Shown: positions 1 to 11,432 of the stretch, one piece after another
How positions within the stretch are numbered: position 1 is the first letter of the stretch
Layout of the letters: the number at the start of each line of letters is the position of its first letter
From: Meghimatium bilineatum
Lineage: Eukaryota > Mollusca > Gastropoda > Stylommatophora > Philomycidae
Assembly: GCA_034231615.1 (NCBI GenBank)
Contig: CM067298.1
Span: 37,082,127-37,146,126 of the forward strand
Reading direction: 5' to 3'
DNA: 64,000 bases
The notes under the pieces: generated by a model
Told to the model about the DNA's origin: nothing
The model's input: the letters and a program-made list of their open reading frames with translations, nothing else
Databases searched by the model: none
Made by a program: the position numbers and the translations under genes

Positions 1-11
1 TATTGTTCTTC

Positions 12-230
12 TTCTGCGTTCAGCATCTGTGGTCATACTATATTGTCAGGCCTGTCGTCAAGACGAAGTCCACTGTCTTCTCCAGGTCAGAGCGGCTGCC
101 CCATAGCTTTTGCCTCAAGTCTGTATCCTCTGGCCAGGTCTGCTGTCTCAGCTCTTTGTATGTTGGGCAGTCCTGAAGTATGTGTTCCAGGGTCTGAGTT
201 CCTGATCCACATGGACTGTGGATATTGTTG
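12..230 (-). mobile_element. LINE 3' end (C-terminal tail after RNase H)
   Basis: Read on the minus strand this encodes the cysteine-containing tail that follows the RNase H domain in I/Jockey-type retrotransposons. It has PCGSG, then TLEHILQDCP, then a terminal stretch ending in DFVLTTGLTI and a stop. The left edge (tattgttcttcttctgcg) reads as a GAAGAA-rich 3' terminus on the minus strand. A near-identical tail lies at 56305-56410. Only the 3' end is present, as expected from 5' truncation during target-primed reverse transcription. The boundary with the repeat to its right, near 230, is approximate. Confidence 0.6.
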
Positions 231-790
231 ATATAAGAACCTTTCAGGTTACAATAATCTTTATCTTCGCAACTTTTCTGAAGGTGTAGGACCACTAGAC
301 CAAACATAACGTGTTCTGTTTGTTTTCACAAACAGTAATATAAACACATTAGTTTGGTTATGAAATGATATAAGAAATAGAATAGGCATTTAGCTGCATT
401 ATATCCTGCATTGAATAGATCGAATTTGTAGGACCATTAGGCCTAGCTGATAACATTAGTGACATGTTTCATTTTATTTCACAGATGATATAATGAACAT
501 GTTAGTTTGGTTATGAAATGACACTAGAAATATAATAGGTCTAGGCATTATATCCCGTATTCAATATATTGAACAAGAATAGGTGTCACTTATTATATGT
601 TTGTGGTTTGTTTGCATTTTTCATCTTCACCATTTTCTCACATATCACACATAGAGCAACAAAACTTACATCATTACATTCAGTAACCGTTCCTTTATTT
701 CCATTTGAAAAATTATACAAAAAGCTAATGCATTTTCCAAATACCTTCCATAAATAACGTATAAAGTCAACAACTAATGCAGTTTCATGG
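228..790. repeat. Dispersed repeat R1, copy 1
   Basis: This stretch aligns by eye with 10242-10680 over several hundred bases. Both share the run taggaccattaggcctagctgataa, a segment with aggcattatatcc, a cattttctcacatatcacac segment and a block with cagtaacc. It is AT-rich and shows no credible coding potential. The class is unknown; it could be a MITE or the untranslated part of a retroelement. Confidence 0.6.
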
Positions 791-1626
791 AAAATAATAT
801 AATTTTAATGCAGTGTGCAAAAATTTAATGTAAATAACCAAAATATCAGAGGACTGGGCAATGTTTTTGGTGAGAAGACAGTATCCCAGTCATCTTGGTT
901 ATCAAGTTTTTTATGGTTGTGTTTTCTTAACAGTTATTTATTTCTTGAAAAGGGCTCCGATTGGACCGATACATTGATAATTGTCCTTGTTCTATGTTTT
1001 AGTGTTATTTATTATTGTTTTATATCGATAGTTAGGTATTCACAGTAACCTGTTTACTTTATTTAGGATTTACCTAATGTTTAATGTCAATTCCAACCAA
1101 TTTAGTTGTTTATATGTAGTGTGCACCACAATAATAAGTAGAATTTGAAATTGACTCCACCATGTTAGAATTGAAATAATTCACTTTATCACAAGGCTTG
1201 ATTATGTTTCTTATTCACAAACTAGCAAAACTACTCTAGAAAAGATATGAAAAAATACTCTCATAAATTTCCAGCGCTGATCTGTAACTCACAAAATGTA
1301 CAATGGATATAGAAAGCCCACATGCTAAATTTATGTTAACCCATTTTGCTGTTGCTGCTGTACAAAGATGTTACCTAACTTCATAGTCACTTATTTAATG
1401 TGGATTTCTCTGATAAGAGACAAAAATGAGAGTTTTCATGTATTATATGTTTCCATTTGTGATTTTAATAAATAAAATATACTTCAAATGACATTTGTAA
1501 TAGTATTGACATTCACATACACTTACTGTGGAATACAGCTTTTTATGCAGGTCTACTAATTTAATTTTGTTTTAAATAAAACTCAATAAAAGATTTAAAT
1601 GTTCAGTGTATTTATTATAACTTCAG
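791..1626. other. AT-rich intronic stretch, nothing recognised
   Basis: There is no coding signal, repeat edge or structured element here that I can support. An open frame at 815-1048 is hydrophobic but has no splice or homology support. A pyrimidine-rich tract and the acceptor ttcag close the stretch just before the exon at 1627. Confidence 0.4.
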
Positions 1627-1779
1627 ACAAATCAACCAGAAGTTGTTGAAAGACTTTTGGCAAATGATGCAGTCCAACAAGATTTAAAGGCATTCATTAA
1701 CTCTGAAGGATATTATGTAGACATGATTGACATGCATGGTAAACTACAACTGCAAGTGAAAAATGGAAATGAAATGAAG
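1627..1779 (+). CDS. PARP14-like gene, exon 1 of those visible
   Basis: This exon encodes 51 codons, phase 0 at both ends. It follows an acceptor ending cttcag and precedes a donor AAG|GTTTGT. The peptide (TNQPEVVERLLAND... to ...VKNGNEMK) is mixed and charged with alternating hydrophobics. It would complete the first part of a KH-like alpha/beta unit that continues in the exon at 14645. There is no start codon, so the gene must begin upstream of the window. Assignment to the PARP14 family depends on the exon at 25304, which joins in frame downstream. Exon status rests on splice sites and phase agreement. The domain name is an inference. Confidence 0.65.
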
Positions 1780-2086
1780 GTTTGTATAATAAGTATTAGG
1801 CCTACTTTAGTGGGTTTTTTTTCAAATAACTGCTTTTATTTTATATTAAATCAAGCCATTCTAAACCATGAAGCCAAAGGTATTGTAGTGTATAGGGTAG
1901 CCGGAGACAATGATGCTCATTTTTCACTTTTTTGCGTATTCTGACAAATAGATTTAACTATGAGAGACCAAACTAGTAGCAGTGTGTAGCTTATCCATCA
2001 ATCTAACAATCGTCAGGGTATTTACAACATACAATCATGTTTAGTCCGTAGAATGAGATTTTATGAGCATGAGTAAAATCCCACCT

Positions 2087-2107
2087 TTGCCCCAATTTTT
2101 GGGGCAA
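2087..2107. repeat. Perfect short palindrome beside minisatellite element
   Basis: The sequence ttgccccaatttttggggcaa forms an 8-bp stem with a 5-base loop. A related string, ggggcaaacaYgcgcag, follows it at about 2101-2117 and recurs in direct orientation at about 3271-3287, on the far side of the minisatellite element. It may be a remnant of flanking duplicated sequence. Confidence 0.5.
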
Positions 2108-2182
2108 ACACGCGCAGGCAAAAAAATTACAACACATGGGAAAATTGACAAAACCAGCTAAATAACAACATCACTTCCTATC

Positions 2183-3242
2183 TAAACATAGTCAGTCACA
2201 TTGTGGGAAGATTATAGAGCACAAAGACTAGGCATATGTATCTTTATGTAACTTTAACACGAAAAAAAGGAAATATGAAAAAAAAATTAAACAGAGAATG
2301 GGTGCTTAGATCCATTTGAAACTATAACAATGTGTTGGAGTGCTCTATTAAGCATTTGACTATAACTTCAACTATCTATGAATAGCAGAGGTCGTGCATC
2401 AATGATCAGCAGAGATCTTACAATTATGACAGGCAGAGATCGTACAACTATGACCGGCGGCAATCATGCATCTATGACCGGCAGAGATAGTGCAACTATG
2501 ACCGGCGACAATCATGCATCTATGAGCGGCAGAGATAGTGCAATTATGACAGGCGGAGATCATGTATCTATGACCGACGGAGACTGTGCATCTATGACTG
2601 GCGGAGATTGTGCATCTATGACTGGCGGAGAACGTGCATCTATGAATAGCGGAGATCGTGCATCTATGAATAGCGGAGAACGTGCATCAATGAATAGCGG
2701 AGAAAGTGCAAATATGACCGGCAGAGATATTGCAGTTGTGACCGACGGAGATGGTGCAATTATGACCGGTGGAGATATTGTAATCATGACCGGCGGAGAT
2801 CATGCATCTATGAATATCGGAGATCGTGCATCTATGAATAGCGGAGATCGTGCAACTATGAATAGCGGAGAACGTGCATCTATGAATAGCGGGGAACTTG
2901 CATCTATGAATAGCGGGGATCATGCATCTATGAATAACAGATATTGTACATCGATGGAGGTCGTGCATCTATTATCTGTGAAGGTCGTACAACTATGATC
3001 CGTGAAGATTGGGCAGCTATAACCTACAGGGAACGTGTATCTATGAATAGCGGAGAACATGCATCCATGGATAGCGGAGACTGTGCATCTATTATCGGCG
3101 GATATCGTACAACTATGACACATGGAGATTGTGCATTTATAGCAGCGACGGCTTCATTTTCAGTCAGTAGCATCATTTTCTCAATTTTCCGTTTGTAATT
3201 CCTAAAAAGAAACATAACGTGACAATAAAATATTGGTTTAAA
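2183..3242 (+). mobile_element. Element with internal 24-bp coding minisatellite, copy 1
   Basis: From about 2378 to 3140 the sequence is roughly 31 tandem units of 24 bp. Two main flavours translate on the plus strand as MTGGDRAS and MNSGDRAS. Because the unit is a multiple of three, one frame stays open from 2378 to 2998 and another from 2944 to 3198, so there is one frame slip near 2940. The non-repetitive flanks (taaacatag... on the left, ...ttgtaattcctaaaaagaaacata...ggttta on the right) match the reverse complement of both flanks at 33942-34815. The repeat therefore moves or duplicates with its flanks as one unit. No transposase is seen. Similar non-autonomous elements with internal tandem repeats are known in bivalves and Helitron derivatives, but I cannot place this one. 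Confidence 0.75.
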
Positions 3243-3539
3243 TATTTGGCAACATGAGGGGGAAATGACTGGGGCAAACATGCGCAGTGAGTCGGCAGCT
3301 CATATTTGCCCCGTCAGTGTGCGCGGCGTTACCCCAAAATCACACTGTTCACAATTTTTATAAAATATCATGAAAACAAACATTATCTTTACAAAGTAAC
3401 ATGCTTAATAACTTAACAATACAATATAGATTTCAGTTTAGATATGTAAAATAACATGACAGTAATGATAACAGAGGACAAAGAGTGAGAAGTGGAAAAC
3501 AAGTTAGATCGAGAACGTTAAAAAATGAATTTACCTCAA

Positions 3540-5250
3540 AGCTCAAAAATGACTTGCCCGTTACCGATGAAAAGTCATTGTGCGACAGAAACGGATGTTA
3601 GCATCCGGCGTGGCCACGTGGTTTGCGGGAAAAATCCATATTTCCGGAAAAAAAACGACTGCGAATCTTTGCCCCCAGCTCATCTTTACCCCCGGCTACC
3701 CTAAGTCACCAACTGATGACCAGGTTTGTTTGTTTTGCGTTTGCTCCATTGTAACCATCACGGATATCCGTGCGATTTCCGCCGGGAGCGTGATTACATT
3801 GTGCCACCATTATGCGCCTTGTAGGCCTAGCACATCCGATTTCGGCATGCCTTGACAATTTGGGTGGGCTACCCTTAGCCTGTGACAGCCTCTATATCTG
3901 TCTCCAGGCACGCGTAGTGGCGACTCTTCGCCCAGACGATTTTTTCTCTCGTCTGACTCGTACGAGGTGTTCCACTGTCTATGAACTTGCCTCGTGTAAT
4001 TGAACGTGCTGTGCCTGTGCCCATTGGGTACTGAACCATTTCTCATCCGTGAGCCTGGTTCCTTAAGGGGAAGAACGCAACAGAGGAGTTGGACCCTGGC
4101 TCTTTCGCCCTCTTAGCCGAGGTGTCATTCACTGACATTGTGTACCCCTTGTCCAAGTTCGAGTCTCACACCACGCGTTTGAGAGCAAGGCGTTCTCGAG
4201 CTGAGCGTCCTTGTCCCAATAGCGCCTGAGCCCATCAGGTACTGAACCCTTTCTCTCTTCAAGTGTATTTCCGGTGTAGGAAAACCTGACAGTAGAGTTG
4301 GGCTAGGATTACCATCGTTGTCCCCTTCTTGCCTAAGCCCATCGGGTACAGAACCCTTTCTCTTCGTGAGCATATTTCCGGTTTAGGAAGACTCGACATT
4401 AGAGTTGGATTAGGTCTTCTTGCTTTACCAAACGCCAATGAATAGGTCTGTGTCTCTGCCTGTAAGGAACACAGGTAACTAGAAGCTCTACTCGAGCTGA
4501 CGGAGCTTGTAGTTCCCCTTTCCTAGGGACTTTTCACTTTCTATTTGCAGTTCACGCTGCCCTCTAGCGCTGTTCTGCCCTTTTATTGTTTCATTGTACT
4601 CGGTATGAAATCTATTTGTCTCTCGCCATGCATCTACCTTTACGTGCATTTTACATTGGCCGCCCCTCCAATGTTCGGACTGGACTGACTAGCTTCACTG
4701 TATGTAGACAGTGTCGCTATATGTGGTGATGCTGGTGGTGTCGGAAATATTGTCTGTCTCTTATGCAGTCAAATCTCTTTCCATCTGCTACCTCCACATT
4801 CTCGGACACGATCCCCAAATGATTTGGCCAGAATCAGCTTGAGCTGCTGTATTTCTGTTTCCAGGGTGCACCGCGTGGAGGTACATTTGGGATCTTGGTT
4901 ATCTGCTAACCCTGGGTCCGCCTAGAGCAATGCGTTCCCTTTGCACCCCTAATGACCAGGTGAATTTCTTCTTCTTCAGTGTTCATTCTCAAACTCCTGC
5001 TGGATCTCTCCTGTAGGAGTACTACTAGATCTCCAGCAGGATGCAGTCCAGAGAATGGAAATGCGTTGTGTCGCTGTTTTATTTGTGCCAATGGCCTGAA
5101 ACATCCGTCTTCGGCGGACCAGGTGAATTTGACTTTTGAGTTCACTTATAGTTTGCAAATACAAATAATTTGCATGGCCAACTCGGAGACCAGGAAAAGG
5201 GTAATAGTGCTTATGCTCTGGAGAAGTCAAGGAATGTTACTTTAATAAAC
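3540..5250. repeat. GC-richer block with imperfect ~100-bp repeats
   Basis: Base composition rises clearly above the AT-rich surroundings. Between about 4015 and 4420 there are three imperfect copies of a segment that begins with gcccatYgggtac-gaacc, continues through ttctc and gtgagc/gtgtat, and ends in gagttggRctagg. No long frame has domain-like content; the open frames here are short and overlapping. The part at 4960-5120 (cattctcaaactcctgc... cagtccagagaatgg) resembles the repeats at 37935-38110 and 43530-43760. The block may be one old element of foreign composition or several. Confidence 0.4.
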
Positions 5251-5584
5251 TATTCCCCATGCAACTGCATACTTATGGGGAAAATGTGTGCTATGATGCT
5301 GGTTTATAACTCAGTTATCTATATTGTTTTACTGAGCTATATTTTAAGGAAACAGGAAGATTGCATGAATACAAGTACTGTTCAAAAAGTTCTATGTTTG
5401 ATTTTTCTCTAGAAAATCACTATGTAAAACTAGTTTGTTCTATCTCCTTAAAAGTAGTTGCCTTATGATTATATAAAAATTGTTTGTAGTAACACTCTTT
5501 TGTGCAGGATTGCTGTCATAATGCACTACTTTGCTCTTCTTCTTATGGTAGTGTCTGCACAAAGTGTTGTGGAGCCAGTACAAG

Positions 5585-5609
<25 letters not shown>
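5585..5609. repeat. Poly-T tract
   Basis: A run of about 25 T lies here in otherwise unremarkable AT-rich sequence. On the minus strand it reads as poly-A and could be the relic of a retroposed sequence. No body was identified. Confidence 0.6.
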
Positions 5610-5615
<6 letters not shown>

Positions 5616-6089
5616 CTGCATTAACTGTTTGTCCTCTAGGAATGTATTCATAATGAATCATCACATCATTGTCAAAGAATGCTATAACAATTTACCAGCT
5701 TTGTCCAACTTTAAAATGATATATCTCAACAAGTATATAACACATAATTGAAATTTTGTATGTGAAATAGAAATTTTATAACCCCAATGAATTCATTTTT
5801 TCATTTAAAAAAATTAAATGCATGGGTTTCAATGTTCGTTAATATGAGATATAGATCAAAAGTCTGCTTGTCAGCACACATCTCACACACAAAAAGTTAG
5901 GGTGTTTACAGTAAATTATAAGTCATTTACACATGACTTGTTTATCATACAATTGGCATGATTTAAGTGTGAAATTACACAGTTCTGGGCTCTCGAACAC
6001 AAGACTGACTGTGTTTAAAGGTTGTATCTTGTGTCACGCTCAAATTATCCATCAGAAGGGTCTCAACATAAAGTGTTTAGTTAGTAAGA

Positions 6090-6860
6090 AATATGAGTCT
6101 ACGAGTAAACTTTATGTCAGAGCAGATCACAAGCAAGATTTTTAAGTACATCTACAATGAAGCTACTCGAGGAAAGCTATATCATTCAATTCCAAACCAA
6201 GAAAAGAGGACTATTCATGCCATTGGGATAAGTAAACAAACATTGAACGTATTACATATTTGTTTCAAAATTCACAGGCAATAGGGATTATCATACAGAG
6301 ATGAATGGCAAGATATATCAAGATTGAATTGTTAAAATCATATACTTTCTTCATTGGAGATACTGTCGTGTTTGATAATGGACAATGCTTCATATCACAA
6401 TGCTGTTGCACCTGAAAATAAAGTTCCTAATTTATCTAGTACTAAAGATGTAATAAAGATTTGACTGACCAAAAACAATATTTCATTCAACAAAATGTCT
6501 CTAAAGCCTGATTTACTTGGAATTGTAAAAAAGACATGGCGGACAAAGATATTTCATACAGACGAGGCAAGTCAGGAACATGGTCACATATATTTAAGAC
6601 TACCACCTTACCATTCTCATTTAAACCCAATAGAATTAGTATGGACTAAATTAAAGAACAAGTCAAAACAGAAAATAAAATATTTAAATTAAAAGATGTT
6701 GAAATACATACAAATGCCGCCATCTCTAATATAGCCAGGAATTATTGAAAGAGATTTGAGACCATTTTTTACAAAAGCAAGAGAAATGCCGAAAGAATGA
6801 TGGTGTGGTTCACAGAGATATCTGATTATGATTCAGCTGGAGTTTAATTTCTTTAAAAAT
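6090..6860 (+). pseudogene. Degraded DDE transposase (Tc1/IS630-like)
   Basis: Pieces of a DDE-type transposase can be read across frames. Near 6200 there is a helix-turn-helix-like string (HAIGISKQTLNV). Near 6378 comes a catalytic-core string (MDNASYHNA). At 6495-6692 an open frame contains GHIYLRLPPYHSHLNPIELVW, the hallmark of the last acidic motif region in this superfamily. An in-frame stop near 6461 and frame changes separate the parts, so the gene is dead. I did not find terminal inverted repeats. Confidence is high for a DDE transposase and moderate for the subfamily. Confidence 0.7.
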
Positions 6861-6956
6861 TACTTTACGCTTATTGACAGCTATGGAATGACCTTAATTG
6901 CAAAAGTCAAATTTAATTTATACTAGCAAACTTTAATAATAGTCATATTATAAGAT

Positions 6957-7382
6957 ATGCAAAAGCAATACCAAATACATGTTACTCAATACATGAACCA
7001 CAAAGGTAGAAAACTAAAAGTAACTCCATGGTGGAATGAGAAAGTCAAAAGTGCCATAAACGATAGGAAACAAAAGTTCAAGACATGGGCTGCAAGCAAA
7101 GCCAAAGATTATATTGAGTACAGGTCGGCTAAATCAATAACAAAGAAAATCACTAAAGACAGGAATATGGCGAACCATTAAATGCAGAGTACAAACAAGC
7201 ACCAAAGAAATTCTACACAGGTGAAAGAATTTACTTATCTTGAAAGAATAACATCTTCAACTGGGGAAAAAAATCAAGAAAATCCAACATAGATGCAACA
7301 TAGCATACCAGATCTTAGGGAAGATGTCTCCTATTTTCAAAAACAAACATGTGAACATGAACACCAAAGTTGCACTATATAA
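6957..7382 (+). mobile_element. LINE family A fragment, left part
   Basis: The frame at 6957-7181 contains WWNEKVKSAINDRKQKFKTW. This is the linker between endonuclease and reverse transcriptase in the same family as the minus-strand element at 21640-23720, which has WWNEEVKKATKEKKQQYKKW. Further right come remnants of the region around KVALY. The copy lacks its reverse transcriptase core. It is split by the small DNA element at 7383-8302 and resumes at 8307. Confidence 0.65.
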
Positions 7383-8302
7383 CCTTTAGGCCCCTACGGT
7401 CGCAACATTGCGCCTTGCGTGTGCATCCCGTAGTGCCTGTGGTCGCAATCACGCAACATACGATATCGCTCCATTCCCGAGCACGGAACTTCACGAAGTT
7501 AAAGCTTATATAACATAGAATTCCCGCAACACGAAGCTAGGAATACGTCACAGTTTAAAGGTCAAATTCCTTTACTCATTACGATTGTAAGAGAGAGAAA
7601 GCCGGTTGAATTTGTCAACGCATTTCTAGAGCGACTTTAGCCATTTTCGGCCGTATTTTACTATCAAATTGAGTACCGCGTGGCATGGGTAAGTGATCGT
7701 GACTACATGTTCTAATTGTTGTTTTTTGTGTTTAATATGTTGTTATTTGATAAGAATGTGTGTGTATTCATTAAAAAGCACAAAAATAATATGTATCAGG
7801 GGTGACACATGTGTGCATGGACAATAATTACGCTGCGTGTCGGCATAGACCTAGTGTTGACCGGACGGACGTTATATGCAATTTCTTCACGTTTTATTAG
7901 TCTTTTTAGTTCATATTATATTAGTTTTGATATAAAACAATACATATACAATAAGTATAGGTATTTATGAGGATTTTATCAATGTTGCCACACATTGCTC
8001 ATGTATTAGGATCGTCACGAAGATATATTTGCGATTTTGAAAATGACGTTTTGCGTTTTTCGCCAGAATTTTCAACTTCAAAACGTGCTCACAACTGTCA
8101 TATCACACATACAACAACAAAAAAAACACGATAATATTCACTATTCACTCTTTTATTTAGATGTGCAAAAATTTTTTTGATATCTTTTAAAACAAAAAAG
8201 TTATGCCGTTTTCAAAACACCCACCATCAATAACGAAAATTTTCCAAAAAATAAGTCAGGCCCTGGGGGAAGTTTTGTAATTTTAAGCCAGGGCTCTAAA
8301 GG
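7383..8302. mobile_element. Non-autonomous DNA transposon, piggyBac-like ends, inserted in LINE
   Basis: The element runs from cctttaggcccc to gggctctaaagg, which are imperfect terminal inverted repeats. ATAA lies directly on both sides (7379-7382 and 8303-8306). Removing the element and one ATAA restores the LINE reading frame: VALYK on the left joins the IIIIP...WYQCQTW region on the right, matching the sister copy at 21677-22129. This is direct evidence for the insertion. CCYTTT-type ends and an AT-rich 4-bp duplication fit piggyBac-like elements, which usually use TTAA. The 920-bp interior shows no transposase. Confidence 0.75.
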
Positions 8303-8306
8303 ATAA

Positions 8307-8690
8307 AATGATCATCATACCATCACTATGATATCAATGTCAAACATGGACACTAACAACAAAAGCCAAAAGAAAACTTGTTACAACAGAAATGACTTGT
8401 CTACATAGAATTCTCAGAGTAACAAGAAGAGATAGAATCAGATATGAAAACATCAGAAGACTAACAAAGAAAATGTGAGTCCTGGATTACATCAAAGTGA
8501 ACAGATTAAGTGGTTTTAACATGCATCCATTTCTATACAGACATGTTGGATACAAAGGCAGGGGTAGACCATGCAAAAGATGGATTACAGAAATGAAATA
8601 AAACATATATGAAGCACAAAAAAAGGCCATCTCCAGAAAATTCTTCTACGACGAAAGTCAGAAATGGGTGTGACACAAAAATAAAGAGCT
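8307..8690 (+). mobile_element. LINE family A fragment, right part (3' region)
   Basis: The translation in mixed frames contains YQCQTWTLT, TTEMTCLHRILRV, and further on YKGRGRPCKRWI-EMK. These match, in order, the C-terminal region of the minus-strand copy at 21677-22129. Together with 6957-7382 this is one 5'- and internally deleted copy. It ends near 8690, where similarity to the sister copy stops. Confidence 0.65.
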
Positions 8691-10241
8691 GTTAACAAGC
8701 ACATTAGAAGAGCAATGTCCCATTATGATATCTATAAACCACAAAGTAGTGATACATATGAAATAATTAGATCAATGAAGACCAAATATGGTAACATACT
8801 AAATGTTAGGGACAAACAGTGTCACAAATATTTTGTATGCCAATCATTTAAGAAATCATCTTCAATATTCATATGCAAACATGGTGGACACATTATTGTA
8901 ATAGTAGACACATCTATGCCTAATCAACTCACAGAATCTGTCTGAAATGGTAAAACTTCTTTTTTCAAGACACAATGTTAGTTTGCCAACAAAGATAAAA
9001 GAATTTCATTCGTGCCTAAAAACTGGACATGATGCACAAATATAAAATATAAATTTGATATAACTAAAAATAACATTGTATTAAAAAATGGCTTTAATAA
9101 GTTTAATAAATTTGTTTGAGGGTAAAGCTAGTGAAACATGCTATATCAACATAGTCACTCTGTTTTCATTACCAGTGATTGTTCAGATCATGAAGTTTTT
9201 GACATTTTGTTTTCCAATGAAGATCAGTTCAAATTGACAACTGATCATTCTTTTGGTCTTCAGTCAGGAAACCACAAGTGTTCTGCAGCACATCTCATTC
9301 AGATCAACTCGTATCATATGTTCTAATATTCTCAGCAACCTCTCTGAGTCAGATGTCTATTAGACCATATGATTTCTTGCACATGTGCCATAATCTCATC
9401 TGTGTGGTTAACTTTAACATGCTGTTGGCGACAACTGCTGCCAGATATTGTATTTTGAGCCACTGTCTGCAACTTACATCGCCCATTTGCTATGCACCTC
9501 TTTCAAAAAGGAAATCAAGATTGTAAACTAATATCATTTATCTTGCTAACACAGGAATCAGAAATAGACATAATTTAGCTTCCTCTTCCATTTGCTTTTC
9601 TATGCAGGAGTCATGTTTTAGGTATCTATGGAATATTTTTCATGTCTCAGCAATCCATCAAAATTGTTTGAAATAGCCTCAATTTTTTAGGAAATATTAT
9701 AAAACTCTGATGATGAAGAATTTCTTGGTTTTATGGATACATGTCTCTGGGCAATGTAGGCCTGCTTGCCCAAAACAGAGAGGCATTCAGAGTATTCATG
9801 ACGATGACAACATTCTGGAAAGAATATGTCATTTGATATATATGGATGCAGATATTGTTTTTCAGAAAGCTCAGGATTGGGAAAGCAAGTTTTTGTCAAG
9901 AGTGGCTGGGGAAGAAAGTGTGTACTTTATGCCATATTGTGTCCATGCTTTTAACGAAACAAAGTATACATTATTTAATGCAATGAACTTTTACTAAAGG
10001 TGCATACAATGCAGCATCTATCAATTTGTGAGTGTGCACTGACAGATCCCGCCCCTCCCCTGGAAAACCCTTGGAGGAAGGGGGCTCTCAGTGCGTTTCA
10101 CGCAGATCAAATGATTGGTAGCAGTCGCTGCGTGTTTTTTATCTGCACGTCACGGAAGCTGTATGAAATCAAGCCTAATATTAAAAGTTGGAATGTGTGT
10201 GAACACATTATCCTGTAATGAACCAGAAAGTGGCATGGATG
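8691..10241. other. Intronic stretch with little recognisable content
   Basis: Several short open frames occur (8715-8945, 9710-9997), but none has splice sites or domain motifs I can defend. A short segment near 9795-9845 (DDDNILERICH) resembles 46928-46960 at the 3' end of the LINE there, so some of this is decayed LINE sequence. The rest is unassigned. Confidence 0.35.
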
Positions 10242-10680
10242 TAGTTGATAGTGCCCCTTCAGGTTGCAATCATCTGTGGCATCGCAATTTTTATAAAGTT
10301 GTAGGACCAATATGCCTAGCTGATAATGTTAGTGATGTTGATGTTTTTCATTTTTTTTCACAAACAATATTAATACATTAGTTTGTTTATGAACTTACAT
10401 CAGAAATAAAATAGGCATTATATCCTGCATTTAAAATATTGAACAAGATTAGGTGAGTCATTCATATTTGTGGTATTTTTTTCATGTTTCATTTTCACCA
10501 TTTTCTCACATATCACACAAACACCAACAAAACTTACATAATTACATTTAGTAACCACTCCTTCATTTCCATAAAAACAATTATACAGAATGCTCTAACA
10601 ACAATTGTTTTCATTTTCCAAATACCTTCAGTAAATAGCGCATAAAGTGATCTACATATACTGGTCTTACAGGGAAAAAA
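10242..10680. repeat. Dispersed repeat R1, copy 2
   Basis: This aligns with 228-790 in the same orientation. It shares gttgata...cttcaggtt, taggacca-tatgcctagctgataa, ataggcattatatcctgcatt, and cattttctcacatatcacacaa followed by taaccactcctt. The two copies differ by numerous substitutions and small indels, which points to an old family. Confidence 0.6.
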
Positions 10681-11329
10681 AATCAACCCGTGAACTTATT
10701 GAACAGCACTTATATTTATGAAAGCTCCAGTATTGTGGGATATGATTAATAAAATAAATACTGGTATATAGAAAACTCCACTGATAATATCTTTTATATG
10801 TTTATCTATCCACTGAACCTTAAGTCATTCAAACACTTGAGAATATGGTACAATAGAAGGAATTAGAAGTAGCATTTGTCAAATTGAAGGTCACATTTAA
10901 AACAGCTGGCCCATTCAGGTTATTCACAAAAATAAAATTTTAAATTTCTTATATAGAAACTAATATTCTTCAAATGTTTCAACTAATGAACTTCTCACAA
11001 TGGAATGGTGTTTTCTTTCCGTATCTACAAATAATGCCTCTTGGAACAGCAACGATAACTTATAAATAGTGATCTGGTTGTTGCCTGTCCTGTTCAGGAT
11101 GTTGGATGTAGGTTCCTATTGTTTTGTGAAAAGTATGGTTGCTCAGCTGTATACATCTGATTTTGAGCCAGTTAATGTGATAACATCATTTATCTGACTA
11201 CAGAGTGGGACTGTGACGACCGCAGATAATTGTGCATCTTGACCATTCAGAAAGCAATGAGCAACTACTTGGCATAATTGCCTAGAAAAATCAGTACAGC
11301 CAAAAATTCTTGGTTGATGTCTATGTCCT

Positions 11330-11432
11330 GAATATATATGGCAATAGAAGAAGCAACAGTAGGATTACAAAATCTAACAGACCCCAGGGATGAAAAATCC
11401 ACAATAATAACTGACAAATTTAGATGTCTTAA
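11330..11432 (+). mobile_element. LINE fragment, left part
   Basis: The frame here reads MAIEEATVGLQNL... to DKFRCLN. It corresponds to the region upstream of RNase H in LINE family B (EKFQCMPSHPMKER at about 59700 on the minus strand). It is cut by the TTAA-flanked element at 11433-11739 and resumes directly after it with ITLCMRK. Confidence 0.65.

Noticed and set aside
815..1048. A hydrophobic 77-codon frame as a small membrane protein.
   Set aside because: AT-rich composition makes Phe/Leu/Ile-rich frames common; there is no start context, splice site or homology.
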